Shown here: positions 21,197 through 32,705 of the stretch, in pieces
How the letters are laid out: each line of letters begins with the position of its first letter
How positions within the stretch are numbered: position 1 is the first letter of the stretch
Origin: Hygrophila difformis
Taxonomy: Eukaryota > Streptophyta > Magnoliopsida > Lamiales > Acanthaceae
Assembly: GCA_030278955.1 (NCBI GenBank)
Contig: JAOANR010000011.1
Span: forward strand, 50,021,417-50,085,416
DNA length: 64,000 nt
Direction of reading: 5' to 3'
Notes under the pieces: model-generated
Told to the model about the DNA's origin: nothing
Databases searched by the model: none
What the model saw: the letters and a program-made list of their open reading frames with translations, nothing else
Position numbers and translations under genes: made by a program

Positions 21197-23328
21197 ATGG
21201 CGTCGTCGGCGATGAGAAGAATCCTAAAAACCCTAAACCGTTCTGCCGTCACTTCCACCACCGGCCGCCAGTTCAGCGCCTCTGTCGCAATAGGAGACGC
21301 CGAACAAGATTCCTCTCTCTCTTCATTCACCTTTTCCTCCAATGGTTCCGATACATCGAAACCTGGCACTGATTCAGAGAACGATGACAAGGTGTACATC
21401 AAAGGTCCCGATAGGAAAACTTCCTCGTCCTCGTACGCCACTATGCCGATGTCATTCATGACTGGTTCGATCATTGGGAAACGATTCTACAAGAATGTGA
21501 CGACGAGGGAAGCAGATGATGGAATTGGATGGAACGTGATGCTGGATTACCGGACCTTGAAAACTCCCTCCAAGAGGAGTCTAAAGTGCCATACTTTAGC
21601 TCTTGCTAAAGCTATTGCAGCTGAGTGGGAGTTCCAGGTACTACTCTGGTGTTGCTTAATTTTAGAATTGCAGGATTTGTTCAGCTACTTAATTTCGTGT
21701 GATGACTTCAGTGATACAGTTTGTAAATTAGTGTGGTGAATCGAAGGCAGGAATGATGACTGCACTGGTTTTATTGTTAGAATCACAACGATTAGTTATT
21801 GGAACAATGTATTTACCTGAAGCCCTCGTAATCGAAGCCACTCCCATCATGTGGGTTGATCTAGACATTTGTTTTATTTATTTTGAAAAGGCCAAGTTCT
21901 TTGTTGATTTTATTTCTCGTTTAGGCTGGTTTGTTGGTACTCTATGATGGAGAAAAATGGAGTTAAATCACCTTCAATTCATTTTTTCAATGGACTGATT
22001 AAGGGCTAAAGAAATTAGTCAATGAAGAAATTAAACATTTCCTTTCCTTTCCTTTCTACTCTCTCTTTGTGTTTTTTAAATCTCGAACGAAGAACTTTTT
22101 ATTTTTCGTTTCAAATCCTCTGAACTTTTCCATCCAATTCCAAGTGAAGCCTAGAGTCAATCTCTTTTTATTTTACTTTCTCTCAAAGTGTAAGTAATCT
22201 CTCTTGGTAACGTCACGATATATGGTTTTAGTGTGGATATGTGCATCATGATTTGTCTGGTCTTTGTTTTGGCTGTGTGAAGATAATTTCATTTTCACAA
22301 TATAAAATTCTTGTCTTTTCTTTTGTAGCAAGCAGATGGAATTAGACCCTTTACGATGCCTCTTATGAAGCTTGCTTGTACCGCATTGGAAAGAGTACCA
22401 GTCACTAGATCACAAATTATTGAAAATTTGATGAGAAAGTTCCATGATGATCTTGTATTTTTTCGTGCTCCAAGTAATAATGATTTCACAAAGGATCTCC
22501 GAGGTATGCATAGTACTCCCTTCCCATAGAGACTTTTTGACATTGTTTATTGTTCAATTATAACTCATGTTATCTCAAGTATATAAGGAAAAAAATAGTC
22601 AAGCAAGATCATGTTAGGATCGTTTAACCCTGTAGTTTTATAATACATATTTTATAGTATAATTTTCACTTACGTACATTTTGAGATATTAACAGATAAA
22701 CAAGTTAAAATCAGTGCATTAGATTGCATATCGAATGAAAAAGGGTCGATATTAGTGGGACGGAGGGAGTACCATTTCTAGTATGTTACACCTTTCAGGT
22801 TTTTATAAGGAGCTTTTAACAACCTAGTATTTTTGTTTTCATAAATCAGTTTGGCTCAAATTAAAGCATTTGCACTTTTGGAATTCAAGCATAAGGATGA
22901 TTGTATTCTTTGTTTGATAAATCTACCTACAATGATTTGCAGAGCTTCAAGTGAAAAAATTTAGTCCATTACTTAAATGGGTGGAATCGGAGTTTGGCTA
23001 TAGACCACTTGTCTACACTAGCTTATTTGGTGTCAAGCAGGACGAAGGTCTGGTGAAAGCTGTTGAGAGCATTCTTAAGAAGACAGATGACTTTGAACTA
23101 GCTGCAATTGACGCACTTGCTTCAGCAGCTCACTCCTTAATCATTGCCATTGGACTATTCAAAGGCCAATTGGACATTGAGCACGCAATTGAGTTGATTA
23201 GGCTTGAAGAGGATTCACAAGTTGATCGATGGGGTTTGGTTGAAGGTGGTCATGATATCGATATTGCTGATCTTAAAGTTCAAATTTCATCTGCTGTGGT
23301 GTTTCTTGGACTTTCAAAGGTGCATTAG
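21197..23328 (+). CDS. ATPAF2: ATP synthase mitochondrial F1 complex assembly factor 2 (ATP12)
   Basis: A chaperone that binds the F1 alpha subunit during assembly of mitochondrial ATP synthase. Three exons: 21197-21637, 22329-22503 and 22943-23328, giving 333 residues with frame kept at both GT-AG introns. Residues 1-30 (MASSAMRRILKTLNRSAVTS) are basic and Ser-rich, like a mitochondrial presequence. The ATP12 core is clear: KRFYKNV, GWNVMLDYRTLKTP, AIAAEWEFQ, PFTMPLMKLACTALERV, DLVFFRAP, SLFGVKQ, AAHSLIIAIGL and IRLEEDSQVDRWGLVEGGHD. The second intron carries a Stowaway element. The upstream region has site II motifs that fit its role. Confidence 0.96.
22516..22769. mobile_element. Stowaway MITE in intron 2 of ATP12
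   Basis: 254 bp with ends CTCCCTTCCC and GGGACGGAGGGAG and TA on both sides; same family as 37437-37695. Confidence 0.88.
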
Positions 23329-23786
23329 TTGGTGGGTTTCAACATTTTCAAGATAAGTTGCCCAATAACGAGCTGTCTCATCTTTTTATGAAAATTGATG
23401 GTATCTAAAGTAATTGTTCGCTTAGATCAGACGTAACACAGCTATTGTATTTTCTGAATGTACAAACACCATGTAGTCTATAGCAAATGAATATAATAAA
23501 TACCAACTCTTCGCCTAGCTCCTGACATAAACATGCTCTGGATGGTTTTGTATTGTTACAGTTTATTATTGTCCGATTGCCTATTCCTTTACTGAGTGTC
23601 TGAGTGTAACATCATTGCCCATTTTTGATTGGTTTGCTAGTGGATTCCAAAAAAGTTAATGTTCTTTGAGACGTGTGCATTTGTTAGCTGCATTTTCTCA
23701 CTTTTAATTATATTAATGTCATTTGAGTTGGCATGTGGATAGTTGATATTTTTTTTGCGTGCGAGAGTTTCTATACTTATGTTGTA

Positions 23787-24133
23787 TCAAGGCGCTTCCT
23801 CGTTGCAGCACTGGGTGCAAAGTGGTGGTTGTATTCTGATATCACAGTAACAGCAGGCTACGTCACAATCACTGCTACAACCTAAGAAATGCAGCATATC
23901 TATGCTGTGAGAGAAGTGTGAAGTTGAAACTCAAAAGCATATGTTGAAAAGTGATAAAATCCAGGGATATTGTTTTGAGTAGTACATCGATCACCTGTTA
24001 CAGTAATATACTGAGTCTCAGATGATTGGGAAGATTCCTGAGGATTTACAGCCTCTGCACCATTGGTAACACCATAAAACAGGAGCAGCAGCAGCAGCAG
24101 CAACACAACATGACTTGAGTTGCTTGGAAACAT
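23787..24133 (-). CDS. Small secreted cysteine-rich peptide, two exons, 77 residues
   Basis: Exon 1 is 24133-23995, the intron is 113 bp with GT-AG sites, and exon 2 is 23881-23787, with frame kept across the junction. Residues 1-25 are a strong signal peptide (MFPSNSSHVV then eight Leu, cleavage near VTNG/AEA). A 22-residue Ser/Gln/Glu-rich spacer follows. The last 30 residues hold eight Cys in the pattern C-x3-C-x3-CC-x-C-x8-C-x2-CC, with the segment CDIRIQPPLC. The PPxC loop recalls a Bowman-Birk protease-inhibitor loop, though it is one residue longer. It ends in an acidic NEEAP. Predicted to be secreted; function unknown. It lies convergent with ATP12. Confidence 0.68.
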
Positions 24134-24235
24134 GATGGTGTGGTAATTAGCATGTACTATGTGGTTTTTTTCTCCTTTTAGGATGTGTATTGAACAAGAT
24201 GGAATTTGTCCCATCACAATAGATGAGAGTTGAGA

Positions 24236-24836
24236 TATGTGAACATATATATATTTTTGTGAACAGGGACAAGTGTGTTGAGATGGAACAAAAACCCCAT
24301 TGTGGGATCATCCATTATGTGTGTGGAATTTAACAAGGGTTATTGTTGATAAGCAAGGGAATAAAAATTAAGGTCATAATAGTGATCACACAAGTGTAGA
24401 TGGTAATTGGTAAATGAGAACACAAAAGGCATGCAGATCTAGTGCAGAGAGTATGTTTGGTTTGATATACTTTACTCTAAATGTCCTACTCCTGCATCAT
24501 GCATGTTAAATCAATTTGATTAGTTTGTGTTTTTGGTCCTTGTAGATCATCTTATTTTAGTATAGTCTTCCATTGGTAATGGTGGGCCAATGGATGATTC
24601 ATCCAATATAGTGTGGGCCTGGGGCTCCTCAGTATTCAGCTAAGTTGCAAGTTTGCATATTGGAGATATACAATAATGATAGAAAATGGGAGACAAAAGT
24701 GTGGGTGTGTCCTGGACTGTAAACTATATAGATCAGACATCACAGAAAGTCAGAAACTGTTTGACAAAGTTGTTCAACAAGTTGATGAGAATGTGAAAGG
24801 TCGATCTCGATCCTATTGACCATTGTGGCTATATAC
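24236..24836. other. Intergenic, no gene seen
   Basis: This is the likely upstream region of the minus-strand cysteine-rich peptide gene. No conserved frame was recognised; an isolated TGGGCC lies at 24614-24619. Confidence 0.4.
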
Positions 24837-24838
24837 TA

Positions 24839-25368
24839 CTCCCTCTATTCCTTTTTAATTGTCTCTTTCAGCTCAATTTCAATAACCAAGATTTGCATTA
24901 ATTAACTCATAAATTTACATTTCTACCCTTCAACTAAACTCATGCTTAATAAATGCCAACAAATACTACTCCCTCCGTCCCACAATAATGTTCTCATTTC
25001 ATTTCTGCACACAATCCAATGCACTTTTGAAATTGTTAATATCTCAAAATATATACAAGTAGAAATTATGTAAAATATATATTCTAAAACTATACGATTA
25101 GACGAATCTAACAAGACCGAACTCGATTCTTTTTTTCAAATATATAATTACACTAATATGGAGTCAAAGTTGAACAATTAACAGTGTCAAAAAGTCAAAT
25201 GGGAACATTATTATGGGACGGAGGGAGTAGCATTTATGTAAAGTGAAGAGCAATATAGTAAAAACATAGCATAACTACCTATAACTACTTAAAAATTAAA
25301 AATGAATGACAACTATTGTGGAACACTTTTTAATCTCTAAAAAGACAACTAAAAATGAACGGAGGGAG
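24839..25368. mobile_element. Outer Stowaway MITE containing a second Stowaway
   Basis: The ends CTCCCTCTATTCC and GAACGGAGGGAG are flanked by TA. It belongs to the same family as 6473-6660 (reverse orientation), which shows the uninterrupted internal site. Confidence 0.85.
24969..25227. mobile_element. Inner Stowaway MITE
   Basis: 259 bp with ends CTCCCTCCGTCCCA and TGGGACGGAGGGAG and TA at both sides, inserted in the outer element. It resembles the 37437 and 38909 copies in inverse orientation. Confidence 0.9.
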
Positions 25369-25985
25369 TATGAGTCTATAATTAAGGTGGTTCTTACTGC
25401 CTACTGTCTTGAATGAGAGACATTTTGAGAGAACCAAGAATCTCATCAATTTTCAACTTTAATTTGATTTTGATTTACATTAACTGCCAACACACTGTTT
25501 GCCTTCTTCAATTTTGTTAAAATACTACACTATTCTGATTTTTCTATACGTACTCCACCAAGCAATTTCTAAAAACAATAAAATAAAAATAAGCATGCGG
25601 CAGTATACTTATCACAGTATAAGCATGTGAACAAACTTCCATCAGATCCGCGAATTTGACGTTGCATGCGAACAAGTTTTTATTGCATCAGACATCATCA
25701 TCAGACCAAATGGATAAGCATTGCATAATTACTGTCCAAATCCTGCAAAGAAAACACCCGAAAAAACAGTTGTTGAACGAACCTGGACGAGATATCATTA
25801 CTATTCTGCACATTCAATTCTGCGCCCTATTTTCGTATTTGTGTTTTTCCTTTTTTTCTCATTTTTTTTTTGAATTTTTCTCTCTTCAGATTCACTGCCG
25901 CTGTCTCTGTCTATATCTTCAGTTCCACAATTGGGAACAGTTAGTTTTCTGGAAATCATAAGGATCAATAATCACAATATTCAAA

Positions 25986-26653
25986 ATGCCGTCTTGGACA
26001 TACCTTTCCTTGAAAGTATTGTACAATGTTTTGGGATGGATCGCCTTCGCGTCCTGGTCGATCAGTTTCTACCCGCAGGTTCTGCTCAACTACCAAAGAC
26101 AAAGGTTAATCATTTCTGATTGATCAGATTTTGGGAAACAAAAAAAGAAAAACCAATAAATTTTTGCAATTGAGCTCGCAAAAGTGATCAGTGATTACAT
26201 TTTTGGTATTTTCCATGTACGTGTGCAGTGTTGTGGGGCTGAATTTCGACTACGCATTGATAAACTTTCTGAAGCAGATGGTGTATTTTGTATACAATGC
26301 TTCGATGTTCTTCAGCAAGATGGTGCAGAGAGAATACCGCGCAAAATTTGGCCACGATCAGGTACATATTGCCTAGACCTACTTTAATTTTTTTTTTTAA
26401 AACAGTGTTTAGGAACACAGTGGAAAACAGAAAACATAAAGGTTGATGATTCTGGGAGCAGATGTTACCTGTGGCAGTTAACGATGTAGCTTTCTCGATA
26501 CATGCTGTTCTGTTGACTGGAATCACCGGCTTCCAGATTTTGATTTATTATGTGAGTGGCATGAAAAAATGCATTCTCTGTTAATTTGTTTTCATTTGTA
26601 CTGCAGGCCTTCATTTACTACTAAGTAATGTATATATGCTTCTGGATTTCTTC

Positions 26654-26684
<31 letters not shown>

Positions 26685-27653
26685 TTCTGCAGCGCGGAAA
26701 CCAGAAACTGTCGAGGCCATGTATTGCGTTTGTTGTGTGTTTGTTCTTGTCGATTCTGGTTTGCACTTGTGTCGCCATACCTAAGCGTGATTGGTATTGG
26801 GTCATATCCTGCTTGAAGTAAGAAATTCGAAACACTCATTCCTTTACTATAACACCCCTATGTTTTCGACATTATAAGGTATGAGTTGTAATTTCCTGGT
26901 TTTGCAGCACAATGCAGGTTGTAATGACAATTGTGAAATACACACCACAGGTATTATGCCAAGAATCTTTGTCTATCTTAATATGCTCATCTTGTTTCTT
27001 AACCATTATTGTTGCAATAACACAACAAAAATTTCAGGTGATATTCAACTTTCGAAGAAAGAGCACAAGTGGGTTCAGCGTTGGCAATATCTTGCTTGAT
27101 TTTCTTGGAGGAATATGCAATTTTTTTCAAATGATTGTACAATCTATTGATCAACGTAAGTTCTTAACCACAATTCCTTTGATTAATAATTAATACGAGT
27201 ATGTTGTTGTGTTCGCCTAAAGGGTCGCTTGATTTCTCAGATTCGATGAAGAATTTATTCGGAAACATAGGAAAGACGCTGCTGGCTTTGGTATGTATGC
27301 GATGTTTTCTTCGTCTTGAGAGTGATTTTCTTGATCGAACTTTTGCTGTTGTGTTTTTTTTTTTTTTTTTCGCGATTCATGGTGGCTTTGCTGTGCAGTT
27401 TTCTATACTGTTTACGGCGACCTTCATAATTCAGCATTTCGTGTTGTATCCCACCAAGAAGGCGGATGCAACGCAAGAGACAGTAAGCGAAAATCGCGAT
27501 ACTTATCGTGTACTTTAGTACATTATTGTGTTTCCTAAACAAACTAAAAGCTTCTGTTTTTTTTTTTTTTTGTTGTTGGATCTTCAACTTCATTGCACTT
27601 TGTGTTTCTTGTAGGAAAATGTGGAGTTGCCAAGAGACATTGAAGCAAGATGA
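25986..27653 (+). CDS. Cystinosin homologue, vacuolar/lysosomal cystine transporter
   Basis: A PQ-loop protein; animal cystinosin exports cystine from the lysosome with protons, and plant homologues are thought to act at the vacuole. Nine exons: 25986-26104, 26229-26361, 26462-26551, 26693-26817, 26908-26950, 27038-27155, 27223-27290, 27399-27482 and 27615-27653, summing to 272 residues. Both PQ motifs are present: SFYPQVLLNYQRQ in exon 1 and VVMTIVKYTPQ in exon 5. Family blocks include SVVGLNFD, YNASMFFS, NDVAFSIHAVLLT, RGNQKLSR, RRKSTSGFSVGNILLDFLGG and YGN-like FGNIGKTLLAL. Seven hydrophobic segments are visible. A GTT-repeat tract precedes the exon 4 acceptor. All introns are GT-AG. Confidence 0.95.
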
Positions 27654-28615
27654 TGTCAATCAAATTGTGGGTTCTTTTTAAATTGGAAGCGCTTGGTGGA
27701 GAGGCAATTTTATGTTGTCAAACTGCAAACAGTAGTTCCTTTGCATACCATGATTTGGACATTGACAGCAAATGTCTGGATTCTCTGGAGTTCCATTTTA
27801 TGGCAAGAAAGTTGTGGGCATACAAAGGATTCAAATGTGTGGAAACTTCTTCTGGATTAACAAGAAGCTAAGCAAGTATCCCTCAATCATGTTCATGCAC
27901 GAATCATACACCCTTTTCATTTTATTTATTAGTTAGGGATGCAATCGAAACGAATCGAATTGAATACTGCAGTATTTGGTTTGATTCGTTAAACTTTTCG
28001 AATTTCACCAAATCGAAGCAAATTAACTCTTCTATAATTATCTAGTTAACACTTATTAAAGTTAATTTTTAATTGTTGAACTTAATATTTAGTTCGATCT
28101 ATTGATAAAAATTTTAAGTTGTTGAACAAAGTTAATTAATTTATATACTCCATTATTTGATAAGAAAATCGAACGGAATATCAAACTTCCGAATACAAAT
28201 ATCCAAACTCTAAATCAAATTAAGCATGAAGTAAAATTATTGGATTCATTTACAACCTTGCTTATCATCAGTATTCAATCATTTTTCTCTTTACATGAAA
28301 TTCCTAATTATTAATGGAATTCAATTTAACAATTGCAATACAATATACAATGGCGCAATGCCTTGAAAGAAATAAACCCATTTCCTTTCATTGAAGACCT
28401 CATTTTCTTATCTCTCTCTTACATTCATTTTAAATTTAACAAAATGACGTGAGTTATAGCCATAGCTAAGACGACCTGATTTTATTTTTAATTCTAACAA
28501 AATTGCATATACTTTTTTCCCCCAAAAAAAAAAAAAAAAAAAAAGCTAGAAGTATAATTGTTAAACATGCACGCCAAATCCAGTATTATGTACACATATT
28601 GCAAGCAAATACTAA
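27654..28615. other. 3' flank and intergenic, no further gene seen
   Basis: Holds the cystinosin 3' UTR, then AT-rich sequence. The short frame at 27650-27871 lies in the 3' UTR and shows no family features. Confidence 0.45.
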
Positions 28616-29347
28616 CGGCGCGTTTGGTTGGAGGGATATTAGATTACCAGTGGGAATGTGATTGCTGGAAATGTAAATCTTATTTTTTGATGTTTTAAGA
28701 TTATTGTTTTTGGTTAGATTGGGAATATCAGATTTCCAGTTCTAATTAATTTACCATAATATCCTTGAATTTCAATTGAACGAATATTATAAATATACCA
28801 TTTTGCTACACAATAGAAATATATAAGCTGATTTATTTTTTTAAATATTGAAAATTTTTTATATGTAATTATCATGTCTGTAAATCCTTATTATTTTTGT
28901 TTTATATATAAAAGAAAAGTAAATTTTAAGAAAATATGAAAATATATATTAAAATAGGATAATTACATATTAAAAATATGTTCAAATAATTTAAAAATTT
29001 TCAATTAATTTTTTAAAATTAAATTCCATATATTTATTATTTTTTAAAATACAAATATCTAAATTTATAAATTAAAATAAGTATAAAAAGTGAGGGTATA
29101 AAAGTCAAATTAGTATAAAAGTATGTAAAGTGGAGTTGGTAAAACACCTAAAACACCTAAGATTACATATGAAAGTAGGTATCTAAGATTACCTGCCCTC
29201 CAATTCCCACGTAAAACACCTAACTTTCCCATCTCGGTGGGAATATGAGATTCCCTTATGAAACATACCTCCAACCAAACACGGACATGTTACATTCCCT
29301 ACCCAAGATTCCCAGTGGGAATCTCAGATCCCGAACCAAACGCCCCG
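28616..29347. mobile_element. Tourist-like (PIF/Harbinger) MITE, 732 bp
   Basis: The ends CGGCGCGTTTGGTT and AACCAAACGCCCCG are inverted repeats, flanked on both sides by TAA, the 3-bp duplication known for PIF/Harbinger. A second internal inverted pair reads CCAGTGGGAAT near each end. No transposase. Confidence 0.7.
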
Positions 29348-29780
29348 TAAATGACATGTTTTAAAAGACATGCAAAGATTTGCACATGGCCATGAATGTT
29401 AAGAATTTGTAGATGATATGGTTGAGTCCATTCATCGCAAGAGACAATATGAGCATACACATACAAGGGATTGAATGTCAATTTTTTCTTCTTCATTGGT
29501 AAGAAAAGTTGAACATTGCCCTCATCATGTACTCAAATTTCAACATATGAAACAACACTCTTTATCAATTGAGATTCGTAAAGATTAAGCATGTGCTTGA
29601 TTTATTGAATACGTATAAACATAGCAACAAGATCCTTGCATTCACTCGACACTCCCAATGAAGGAACTCATTCCATTCTTTAGGAAGGTCTCTAATATAT
29701 ATATATATGTATAATATATAAAAGAAATATATAACGTCGATATTCCATAAAGAACCATCTTGATGCAAATGCATTGCTGG

Positions 29781-32705
29781 TCATTGCTGAATATTTGGAG
29801 GCGCATTCTCACTAGCAATCTTCTCAGCAAATGATTTGGTAAGTAATTTAGCAATTTTGGGACTGTTTTTTTTCAATGAATTCTTGTTCAAGTTTGATGG
29901 AGATTGAGGCGGAGGCAGCACCGATATACTACCCTGCATAATGTTTCACAGCATCAGGATATATCGACATTATTCCAAGAATATTGTATCCAAGAAAGCT
30001 TTTCTTACCTGGTTTTCTGGGGTTGCCACTTCATTGACTAAACGGGGATCTTTTATGCAAAATATACAACCAAGCTTCCCAAGAACTTTATTTCCAGCTT
30101 TCTCCTGCAAAACAGGATTATTTGCAAGGAAATTGTTGAGCATATGAAACAAAATACTCCCTCTGTTTTTTTTTTTGTTTGCTATGGACCCATCCAGCAC
30201 GCAGTCCAATGCACAGTTTAAATCATTAATAACTCTAATTCGGTACAAGTGAATATTCTAAAAGTTTGATATTTAAAAACTACCAGACGAGACGAATCTA
30301 ACAAGATCTCACTTGGCTATATTTTAACTTTGTATAACTATGATAAAAGTGAAAGTGATTGTGTGAATAGCGACAAATTCCCCAATGTAACTATCTTTAA
30401 AAAATGGAGGAAGTATGAGTTTTAGATTTATATAAACAAGTAGAGCTACAAACCTTTAATGATTTTCTTGTTTGCGTCTTTCGTGACTCATTGGCATTGA
30501 GGTTCTCCTTAGGTTTCTGGAATCATTCAGGAGAGATTTGATACTAACATCAGCTTACCAAATTCTAAACATATTTGAGTTGAAGAAATAGTGTAGACAA
30601 GAGGTCCCTTGCCTGTCTGCTTTTTGATGCACTTTTTTCGCTTGACAATGTGGACAGACTACTTTCTGCTGATGATTGTGATGCACATGATTTGGAAAAC
30701 CTAAAACAGAAACATCATTCATTAGAAAATAACCGGAGGAGTCAATATTTCATACTGTGAAGTAACCAACTTACAACGAGGAAATGAAATGCCATTTATG
30801 GCTGGTTGATTTGCTTCCCAGGCCTGATGAAACTGATGGTGTGTTCGTCCTGTGTTATGTGTTGAACAATCATTGTCATTACCATAAATAATTTTTACCG
30901 CCGCACTTGTTAGTAAAACGCATCCAAAGCTCAGGGAAGTTAGCTTAGACAAACCTTATTCTCTCAGATAGAGAAGAGGCTGTAGCAGGATTCGTGGAAT
31001 CAATCTTAGATTGTGCCTGCAAATGAGACTACTGTGAGCACATAAGCAAACCACTCGAGAAAAAATCTAGTATAAAAATTTTAGGTAATGAGAACCACCA
31101 CAACTGGAGTCTTCAAAGGAGCTGTCGACACAGTTGAACTGCAAGCAAGTCCTAAGTTTTCTGTTTTCATGGTAGCAGAAATCAACTCACGATGAGGCTC
31201 CTTAACCGGAGTTTTCTTCAGGGTACTTGGCACATTCGGTTGTTTCTCTATAGGAGCCAAAACCATGGTTGAGCTCTGAGCATGCCTTAAATTTTCTTTT
31301 TCCATGGTGGGAGAGATCAGCTCTTCAACAGGCCCCTTAACAGAAGTTCTCATAAGGGCATTGAAAGACTTCGAAGGGGAGCTCTTTAAATCCACGCTAG
31401 CAGCAATTGTGCTTAGAATGGCATTATTTTCTTTCTCGAGAGGAGAAACTTGCTTAGCTGGTGTAGATGGATCATTAAATGTCTTCCGGTGAGTTAATGC
31501 TTCTGATGAAGAAAGATTTGAACTATTTTTGCCAATCCCTGACAAGATATCAGCACTGGATACCGAATCCTCCTGCTTTAACACAACATTCAGTTTTTCA
31601 AGTACAAAACAATACAGAACATAGGTGAACATGGGAAAACCCAAAAAAAAACGAAAAAACAGAGCATATGATCATACTGAAACTGCAACCTGACTTCCAA
31701 GTTTGCTAAGCTTTACAGGTTTTTCCACGGCAACCTGGTTTTCAAAATTATGAAGCTTCATAGGACTTTTTTCCACGGATCTGCTCTTCTTGAAGGCCTC
31801 ATTTCCACGACTTTTCTCCACGGTTTTCTCCTCTGAGGCCTCATTTTCAGGAATTACAACATTTCTCTGATTTTTCCCCAGAGATCTCCCCTCCAACACC
31901 ATTTTTCCGGGAGTTGCAATGGAGCTTTCCTCATCTACGACAGTTTTCCCCACTGCAAGGGAGCTTTGTTCATGCGCATCGCAAATGTCCAACCCAGAAT
32001 CCAATGCGACCAACTGGCCTTCATTAGTGCCATTGTCGCGAACTTCTCCTGGTATTGTTCCCACGGCAGATTCTTCCTCAAGCGCATCTGCATTTGCAGC
32101 CTTTTTAGTTGCAATTCTCTTGTAATGAGCCTCAAAGAATGCCTTCTTCTGCGCCACTGATCCCGGACGCGAGTAGTGCTCAGCCTCCTCCACGTAATTC
32201 TTGCGCAAAAAAGTTGATCGTTTCTCCCAAGACAGGGATTCATTCAGAAACCTTCCAAATGAAACCGAATCCCCAAGAGCAAGCATAAGATTCCCCTGCA
32301 ACACACATTAAAACCCTAATTCGTCAAAATAATCCAAACTCCACAACAACTCAAACCCTAGAATTTAATTTTCCCCGCAAATATGTTGCAATTAGATGCA
32401 TCACAAATCGCACAGCATGAAAACCAACTTTCTTCCCTCCACCCCCACAAATGATAGAATCAATAAAATCTCAGTAACTACCATCACGCAAGCTCATCAA
32501 TCGATAAAATCACACCACCGAACGCAAGCATTGATCCATCAATTCAACAAAATCAGGAATCAGGAACCCAAAACATCAAAGCCAGTAAAACAAAATCAGA
32601 AAAATCCCTCCACGAATTAACTCCCCTAACCTGTTTCGATTCATTCGGAATAGGAATAACCGATGGGTAACCGAAACCCCGCACGAGACACGTTGAATCT
32701 CCCAT
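29781..32705 (-). CDS. WVD2-like (TPX2 family) microtubule-associated protein with a worn TPX2 core
   Basis: WVD2-like proteins bundle microtubules and shape cell growth. Exons: 32705-32631, 32295-31690, 31572 to about 31105, 31016-30955, 30849-30775, 30700-30613, 30516-30454, 30104-30009 and 29933-29781, about 561 residues. The N-terminus is a clear WDL7-type block: GDSVSFGRF, SLSWEKRSTF, YVEEAEHYSRPGSVAQKKAF and FEAHYKRIA. A long Ser/Lys/Glu-rich region follows. The C-terminal TPX2 helix is recognisable only by alignment in mind: SSEKSASKSRQKPKENLNAN and EKAGNKVLGKL replace the usual SEERAAKRKE..KLEEK and EKA..ELRKLRQSL. Intron 6 uses a GC donor (GCAAGG at 30612). The end of exon 3 has two possible GT donors (after 31105 or 31099), both in frame. 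Confidence 0.85.
30157..30413. mobile_element. Stowaway MITE in an intron of the WVD2-like gene
   Basis: 257 bp with ends CTCCCTCTGTTTT and AAATGGAGGAAG and TA on both sides, in the intron between 30104 and 30454. Confidence 0.82.

Noticed and set aside
25656..25961. 101-residue frame before the cystinosin gene
   Set aside because: Lies in the 5' flank/UTR, low complexity and Phe-rich, with no homology recognised.
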